Assembly (NCBI GenBank): GCA_020832185.1
Contig: JAFIFE010000021.1
Coordinates: forward strand, 1-64,000
Source: Alkalibacterium sp.
GTDB taxonomy: Bacteria; Bacillota; Bacilli; Lactobacillales; Carnobacteriaceae_A
Direction of reading: 5' to 3'
Length of the DNA: 64,000 nt
Each line of letters opens with the position of its first letter. Positions within the stretch are counted from its first letter, which is position 1. A program made the translations under genes and the position numbers. This document shows, one piece after another, positions 59,425 through 64,000 of the stretch. Under the pieces are notes generated by a model that worked only from the letters and a program-made list of their open reading frames with translations, was not told the DNA's origin and made no database searches.

Positions 59425-60630
59425 TTATAAATCAAAAGTCTGACAGAGGATGCGGGTGGCTTTTTCTCCGTTGGCTCCGTCGACCACATAGGACACACTG
59501 ATTTCAGATGTCGTGACTTGATAAAACGGAATGTGTGATTCAATCAAAGTCTTAAATATTTTGGATGCGATTCCCGTCATATCTCTCATACCGGCTCCGA
59601 TTACAGAAACCTTACAGTACGTTGTTTCTATTTTAACGTACAGATCCTGATAACTAGACTTCAGTGAATCAAATAAATCGTTTAATTCACGTTCTTCAGA
59701 CTCTTTAAAGGTAAAGGAAAGTTGAAGACCGTCCTGGTTCTGGATTTGAGAAATCATATCAATGTTGATTTCGGCTTCTTCCAGTTTAATGAATAAATCA
59801 TGCAGGAACGACTGGTTCTCATCGCTAGGATAGGTAATAGTCACGTGAGCCATTTCTTTGTCTAAAGCCACACCTGTAACAGCTTTTCTTTCAAGCATCT
59901 GATCATTTGGCACGATCCATGTTCCTTTCTCTTTCGATAGTGTTTTTCCTAAATAAAGAGGAATGTTGTGGTTGTTAGCTAGTTCGACACTGCGTGTTTC
60001 AAGTACACCTGCACCGAGTGCGGACATTTCCATCATTTCTTCAAATGAGATAGTGTCCCATCTTTTGGCATCTGGATAGACACGCGGGTCTGTAGAATAG
60101 ACTCCAGTTACATCTGTGTATATTTCACATGGACAATCAAGAGCGGAGGCTATGGCTACAGCAGTCGTATCTGAACCTCCACGTCCAAGGGTGGTCAGTT
60201 CTCCCGCTTTATTGAATCCCTGAAATCCGGCGACAATCAGGATATTGTTCTCTTCAAATAACTGTTCCAGTAAATCGGTTTTAATAGAAGAGATCTTACT
60301 TTTAAGGTGTTTGCCAATCGTTTCGATGCCTGCCTGATACCCAGTAAGAGGTTTTGCATTCACATCCAAATCGTTCAGTGCAAGTGACAGGAACGAGATG
60401 GTCTGTTGCTCTCCCGTGGTCAGTAACATAGCAAGGTCTTTATCGTTTGGATTAGAGGTCAGCTCATGTACCGACTTCAACAAATTATCCGTTGTTTTCC
60501 CCATGGCAGACACAACGACCACCAGCTGTTCACCATTGTGGACACGCTCTTTGAGGTAAAGAGCGATATTTTTTATTTTTGCGAAATCAGCGACACTTGA
60601 TCCGCCGAATTTTAAGACACTTCTTTTCAT
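59425..60630 (-). CDS. lysC: Aspartokinase
   Basis: Aspartokinase phosphorylates aspartate, the committed step for lysine, DAP, threonine and methionine. VLKFGGSSVAD opens the kinase domain, and GRGGSDTTAVAIASAL and TDVTGVYSTDPR follow. Two ACT domains (about 260-401) allow end-product feedback. The ATG has AGGAG upstream. It is the first gene of the operon and is controlled by the lysine riboswitch just before it, so it is the lysine-sensitive isoenzyme. Confidence 0.96.
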   Translation of the reverse strand: MKRSVLKFGGSSVADFAKIKNIALYLKERVHNGEQLVVVVSAMGKTTDNLLKSVHELTSNPNDKDLAMLLTTGEQQTISFLSLALNDLDVNAKPLTGYQAGIETIGKHLKSKISSIKTDLLEQLFEENNILIVAGFQGFNKAGELTTLGRGGSDTTAVAIASALDCPCEIYTDVTGVYSTDPRVYPDAKRWDTISFEEMMEMSALGAGVLETRSVELANNHNIPLYLGKTLSKEKGTWIVPNDQMLERKAVTGVALDKEMAHVTITYPSDENQSFLHDLFIKLEEAEINIDMISQIQNQDGLQLSFTFKESEERELNDLFDSLKSSYQDLYVKIETTYCKVSVIGAGMRDMTGIASKIFKTLIESHIPFYQVTTSEISVSYVVDGANGEKATRILCQTFDL

Positions 60631-60684
60631 AGCGACTCCTTTTTTATAAGACTACCAGAAGGGTGCACACAAATTTTGGATAAA

Positions 60685-60720
60685 TAAAAAAACAAATCGG
60701 GTGCACCGACTTGTTTTCAA
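60685..60720 (-). terminator. Riboswitch-controlled terminator before lysC
   Basis: On the minus strand ACAAGTCGG pairs with CCGATTTGT (one G-U), followed by seven T (60685-60691). It stands between the riboswitch aptamer and lysC, so lysine binding probably ends transcription here. Confidence 0.88.
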
Positions 60721-60737
60721 TAAAGTATCACAACAAG

Positions 60738-60908
60738 TGGAAGCACTCCGCAAGCTATATGCTTTACGGCAGTCTGTATATTATTCATATACAGCCCAAC
60801 GGTTCGTTATTCTGTAAAAAACGAACTGTTTCGGCAAATTTCCCTTTCCCTATTTAGACTTACAGGTCTTTTTAAATAGGTACTAATGATTTTTGCGCCT
60901 CATCCAGT
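60738..60908 (-). promoter_or_regulatory. Lysine riboswitch (L box)
   Basis: Read on the minus strand, the aptamer starts with GATGAGGCGC and ATCATTAGTA, then has AGGGAAAGGGAAATTTGCCGA, split here as AGGGAAAGG and TTTGCCGAA. It continues with CTGTATAT...ATACAGACTGCCGT and closes with GGAGTGCTTC. These are the conserved blocks of the lysine aptamer in order. With the following terminator it makes a transcription-stop switch for lysC-asd-dapABHL-alr: high lysine should shut the operon. Confidence 0.93.
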
Positions 60909-60997
60909 ATTTATTCATTTTTAATAATTCTTTTTTCATCTTACCAACTATCTTAAAAAAAGTAAAGCCGAGGAGATTATATAATTGCATCCATCAC

Positions 60998-61016
60998 TGA
61001 AAAGGCTAACTTTTCA
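60998..61016. promoter_or_regulatory. 19-bp palindrome upstream of arcA
   Basis: TGAAAAGGCTAACTTTTCA has 7-bp perfect arms around a 5-bp centre. It lies between the lysC leader and arcA. It may be an operator for either gene set; the regulator is unknown. Confidence 0.45.
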
Positions 61017-61174
61017 AGGGGACCCAGCATAAAAGGTAAGCGTCTATCAGTGTGTGATTGTTTTAATATAGTTATAACTTAAAAATAATATTTATACTAT
61101 TTGCATAAACAAGCGGATTATTCAACATTTCACAAGGGGTGATATAAATTATACATACAAATAGATTTTAATAC

Positions 61175-61196
61175 ATAAGCCGGACAAAAGGCTTAT
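61175..61196 (+). repeat. Hairpin upstream of the arcA promoter
   Basis: ATAAGCC (61175-61181) and GGCTTAT (61190-61196) are perfect complements. There is no T tract fit for a terminator, so this is a possible operator or leader structure. The rest of 60909-61215 shows AT-rich sequence and no gene. Confidence 0.4.
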
Positions 61197-61215
61197 TTAC
61201 AAGGAGTGTAAGAGC

Positions 61216-61243
61216 TTGAAAACTTGGGTTTAAGTGCTATTAT
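61216..61243 (+). promoter_or_regulatory. Possible arcA promoter
   Basis: TTGAAA (61216-61221) and TATTAT (61238-61243) are 16 bp apart, about 30 bp before the arcA start, which is preceded by GAAGGAGGA. Confidence 0.5.
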
Positions 61244-61274
61244 AAGGGCATAAATATGAGAAGGAGGAACTCTA

Positions 61275-62564
61275 ATGGAAGGGACTACAACTGATAAACA
61301 TTTCACAAGCGATGGAAAACAACCGGAAGAGAAAACAAAACCGATTCATATTTTTTCAGAAATAGGTGAGTTAAAGACAGTGTTGTTAAAAAGACCCGGC
61401 AGAGAAATTGAGAATTTGACTCCTGATATAATGGAACGCTTATTGTTCGACGATATCCCTCATTTACCCGTTCTTCAAAAAGAACATGATCAGTTTGCGG
61501 ATGCATTGAGAGAAAATGGTGTAGAAGTCTTGTATTTAGAACAGCTAACTGCAGAAGCTATCGATGCAGCAGGGATCAAAGAATCGTTCGTTGAAAAAAT
61601 GCTTGATGAATCTGATATTCAGTCGGAAACGGTATACACTGCTTTAAAAAACTATTTATTGTCTATGGATACGTTAGCTATGGTAGAAACAATAATGGCG
61701 GGTGTCAAAAAAACAGATGTCGATGTGGAATCTAAACATCTGGCTGATATTGTAGATAACAATCAGTATCCCTTCTATATGGATCCTATGCCAAATCTAT
61801 ATTTCACAAGAGATCCTGGAGCTGCGATGGGCAATGGTCTGACGATAAACAATATGACGTATGATGCACGTAAAAGAGAATCTCTTTTTCTTGAGACAAG
61901 CATACTACACCATCCGCGGTTTAAAGACAGTGGGGTTAAGATCTGGAGAGACCGGAATGAATCGACTCGTATTGAAGGAGGAGACGAACTCATCCTCAGT
62001 GATAAAGCAGTAGCGATCGGCATCTCTCAACGGACTGAACCACAGGCGATAGAAGAATTAGCCAGGCAGTTGTTTGAAAAGAACAGCTCGTTCGAAAAAG
62101 TATTAGCCATAAAAATACCTAATGTGCGGGCAATGATGCATCTTGATACCGTATTTACTATGATCGATCATAACAAATTTACTATTCACCCAGGGATACT
62201 CAGGCTTGATGGGTCGATAGATACCTATACTCTTCAAAATGATAGAGAAACAAATGAGCTTAACATCACCCATGAGACTGACTTGCAGAAAGTGTTGAAA
62301 GAAGTCCTTCAAGTACCGGAGCTTAATCTTATACAATGTGGCGGAGGAGATGTTATTGCTGCCCCTCGGGAACAGTGGAGTGATGGATCAAATACTCTGG
62401 CAATTGCCCCTGGTGTGGTCGTCACATATGACCGCAATTATGTTTCCAACAAGCTCATGAGGGAACAAGGTGTGAAGGTCATCGAAATTGAATCAAGTGA
62501 ACTGTCAAGAGGGCGTGGGGGCCCGCGCTGTATGAGTATGCCGCTGGTTAGAAAAGATCGTTAA
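61275..62564 (+). CDS. arcA: Arginine deiminase
   Basis: ArcA hydrolyses arginine to citrulline and ammonia, the first step of the arginine deiminase pathway. The catalytic Cys is in [10 protein letters not shown] at the C-terminus, with [10 protein letters not shown] and [13 protein letters not shown] supplying further active-site residues. The enzyme has 429 residues, because about 25 polar residues precede the usual start [19 protein letters not shown]. The ATG at 61275 has a near-perfect AAGGAGGA. arcB follows 36 nt after the stop. Confidence 0.96.
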   Translation: MEGTTTDKHFTSDGKQPEEKTKPIHIFSEIGELKTVLLKRPGREIENLTPDIMERLLFDDIPHLPVLQKEHDQFADALRENGVEVLYLEQLTAEAIDAAGIKESFVEKMLDESDIQSETVYTALKNYLLSMDTLAMVETIMAGVKKTDVDVESKHLADIVDNNQYPFYMDPMPNLYFTRDPGAAMGNGLTINNMTYDARKRESLFLETSILHHPRFKDSGVKIWRDRNESTRIEGGDELILSDKAVAIGISQRTEPQAIEELARQLFEKNSSFEKVLAIKIPNVRAMMHLDTVFTMIDHNKFTIHPGILRLDGSIDTYTLQNDRETNELNITHETDLQKVLKEVLQVPELNLIQCGGGDVIAAPREQWSDGSNTLAIAPGVVVTYDRNYVSNKLMREQGVKVIEIESSELSRGRGGPRCMSMPLVRKDR

Positions 62565-62600
62565 CAGGTGTTAAATACTAATTATTAGGAGGAAAAAAGA

Positions 62601-63614
62601 ATGGAAAGCATATTTCAAGGTCGCAGTTTATTGGCGGAAAAGGACTTTACTAAAGAAGAGTTAATGTATTTTATTGATTTTTCAGCTCATTTAAAAGACA
62701 TGAAGAAAAAAGGAATCCCTCACCGTTACCTGGAAGGTAAAAATATCGCGTTGCTGTTTGAAAAAGCCTCTACTCGTACGCGCTCAGCTTTTACCGTCGC
62801 TGCTATCGATTTGGGTGCTCATCCGGAATATTTGGGGAAAAGTGATATTCAGATCGGGAAAAAGGAATCTGTTGAAGATACGGCCAAAGTACTGGGAGGG
62901 ATGTTTGACGGAATAGAGTTTCGGGGCTTTAAACAGGAAAGTGCCGAGCTGTTAGCAGAACACTCCGGTGTCCCGGTCTGGAATGGGTTGACCGATCAGT
63001 GGCACCCCACTCAGATGATTGCCGACTATCTGACCCTTAAGGAAAACTTTGGGAAATTAGAAGGTCTGACTCTAGCCTACACAGGAGATGGACGCAACAA
63101 TGTAGCCAACAGTCTCCTGATTACAGGGGCAATTTTAGGCGTGAATGTGCATATCGTGTCCCCTGAATCATTATTTCCTGATGATGCACTCATTAACTTG
63201 GCTAGAGAGTATGCATCCAAATCCGGCAGTACCATTCTGATTACCGAGGATGTTAAAAATGGCGTTAAAGGGGCGGATGCACTTTATGCTGATGTGTGGG
63301 TATCGATGGGCGAGGAAGATAAATTCCAGGAGCGTGTTGCCTTGCTTAAACCGTATCAAATCAATATGGATATGATAAGAGCTACAGGGAAAGAGGAGAC
63401 AATTCTGCTTCACTGTCTGCCGGCTTTTCACGATACTAAAACAGAGTATGGAAAAATGGTTGAAAGGGACTTCGGTGAGATTGAAATGGAAGTCACGGAT
63501 GAAGCGTTTAGAAGTAAACATGCCCGTCAGTTTGATCAGGCAGAAAATCGCATGCATTCGATCAAAGCGATAATGGCTGCCACTTTAGGCAATCTGTTTA
63601 TTCCACGCGTTTAA
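62601..63614 (+). CDS. arcB: Ornithine carbamoyltransferase, catabolic
   Basis: ArcB splits citrulline with phosphate to ornithine and carbamoyl phosphate. The carbamoyl-phosphate motif is [15 protein letters not shown] (STRTR), and HCLPAFHDT carries the active Cys; [11 protein letters not shown] binds ornithine. Its place between arcA and arcC marks it as the catabolic form. Length 337 residues. The start has AGGAGG upstream. Confidence 0.96.
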   Translation: MESIFQGRSLLAEKDFTKEELMYFIDFSAHLKDMKKKGIPHRYLEGKNIALLFEKASTRTRSAFTVAAIDLGAHPEYLGKSDIQIGKKESVEDTAKVLGGMFDGIEFRGFKQESAELLAEHSGVPVWNGLTDQWHPTQMIADYLTLKENFGKLEGLTLAYTGDGRNNVANSLLITGAILGVNVHIVSPESLFPDDALINLAREYASKSGSTILITEDVKNGVKGADALYADVWVSMGEEDKFQERVALLKPYQINMDMIRATGKEETILLHCLPAFHDTKTEYGKMVERDFGEIEMEVTDEAFRSKHARQFDQAENRMHSIKAIMAATLGNLFIPRV

Positions 63615-63625
63615 CATTAGCGGAA

Positions 63626-63650
63626 ACTGGCTGGGTTATTCCCAGTCGGT
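63626..63650 (+). repeat. Intercistronic hairpin between arcB and arcC
   Basis: ACTGGCTGGG (63626-63635) pairs with CCCAGTCGGT (63641-63650) with two G-U pairs and a 5-nt loop. No T tract follows, so it is more likely an mRNA processing or stability element than a terminator. Confidence 0.55.
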
Positions 63651-63688
63651 TCAGTTAGTCAATATGAGATAGAGAGTGAGTGATTCAA

Positions 63689-64000
63689 TTGACCAAACGT
63701 AAAGTCGTCATAACTCTGGGCGGGAATGCCATTTTGACAGATGATTCTTCAGCCTGGGGACAACAGGAAGTCCTGAAACATACGGCGGAGCATCTTGTTG
63801 CCTTTGCAGAAAATGGAGATGCGATTGCTGTTTCCCATGGGAACGGACCTCAAGTGGGTAACCTCCTTTTGCAGCAGGAAGCAGCCAATAGTGAAAATAA
63901 TCCGGCCATGCCATTGGATACTTGTGTGGCTATGACTCAGGGAAGTATTGGGTACTGGCTTCAATCGGCTTTGTCAAAGGCGCTGAAGGCAAAGGGACTC
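63689..64000 (+). CDS. arcC: Carbamate kinase, partial (cut by window end)
   Basis: ArcC makes ATP from carbamoyl phosphate and ADP, ending the pathway. The 104 codons present begin [14 protein letters not shown] after a TTG start, and include [18 protein letters not shown] and [10 protein letters not shown], all typical of carbamate kinase. The TTG at 63689 is used, with a weak GAGAGTGAG upstream; no ATG fits. The gene runs off the end of the window in frame. Confidence 0.94.
   Translation, partial: MTKRKVVITLGGNAILTDDSSAWGQQEVLKHTAEHLVAFAENGDAIAVSHGNGPQVGNLLLQQEAANSENNPAMPLDTCVAMTQGSIGYWLQSALSKALKAKGL

Noticed and set aside
61141-61180. Arginine-repressor ARG boxes upstream of arcA
   Set aside because: Several AT-rich ATACAT-like words occur, but no pair fits the ARG box consensus well enough to call.

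Overview
The window is a chromosomal segment of a low-GC Gram-positive bacterium of the order Lactobacillales. The gene order (tRNA-His/tRNA-Gln, a class A penicillin-binding protein, recU, ypsA, gpsB, class B RNase P RNA, ypsC-type methyltransferase; rbgA-rnhB-dprA-topA-xerC-hslVU; parEC; pflBA/adhE; arcABC) is typical of that order. A complete lysine/DAP operon, PFL/AdhE mixed-acid fermentation, the arginine deiminase pathway and very acidic extracellular tails would fit Carnobacteriaceae, perhaps a halophilic or alkaliphilic relative of Alkalibacterium or Marinilactibacillus. The genus is an inference and cannot be fixed from this sequence alone.

Layout. 1-6.8 kb: two tRNAs, a small membrane protein, penicillin-binding protein 1A (minus) with recU, then ypsA, gpsB, rnpB and an RNA methyltransferase. 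6.8-12.1 kb: an accessory stretch with a PlcR-like HTH/TPR regulator facing a small membrane protein across an 18-bp palindrome, a secreted 5'-nucleotidase with a C-terminal 14-residue repeat, a NhaC/YuiF-type transporter and a DUF378 protein. 12.1-13.7 kb: an IS110-family insertion sequence whose upstream non-coding part folds into a long stem, probably the bridge RNA. 13.7-21.3 kb: NUDIX hydrolase, BASS-type transporter, AlkD-like repair protein, an aberrant MurE-like ligase followed by a DUF1846 protein, an RNase HI-like protein and a cold shock protein. 21.4-30.2 kb: ABC-F ATPase, thyA-folA, hemolysin III, then ypmS-msrA-yozE-deoD-ctpA and signal peptidase I. 30.2-38.3 kb: rbgA, rnhB, dprA, topA, xerC, hslV, hslU. 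38.4-45.3 kb: plsY, parE-parC, an array of 52-bp tandem repeats, and a K+ channel. 45.5-53.6 kb: divergent adhE and pflB-pflA with a catabolite-type control region, ppaC, and an internally duplicated membrane protein. 53.8-60.9 kb: on the minus strand, lysC-asd-dapA-dapB-dapH-dapL-alr behind a lysine riboswitch. 61.2-64 kb: arcA-arcB-arcC, the last cut by the window end.

Working together: lysC to dapL make acetylated DAP intermediates for lysine or cell wall under lysine-riboswitch control. The PBP, PlsY, GpsB and RecU serve envelope growth and chromosome maintenance. PFL, PFL-activase and AdhE form the anaerobic pyruvate branch, and arcABC gives ATP and ammonia from arginine. The most unusual items are the structured RNA of the IS110 element, the 52-bp hairpin repeat array after parC, a likely ATC start codon of ypsA, the MurE-like protein lacking the usual substrate motifs, and the divergent alanine-racemase-like gene closing the DAP operon.
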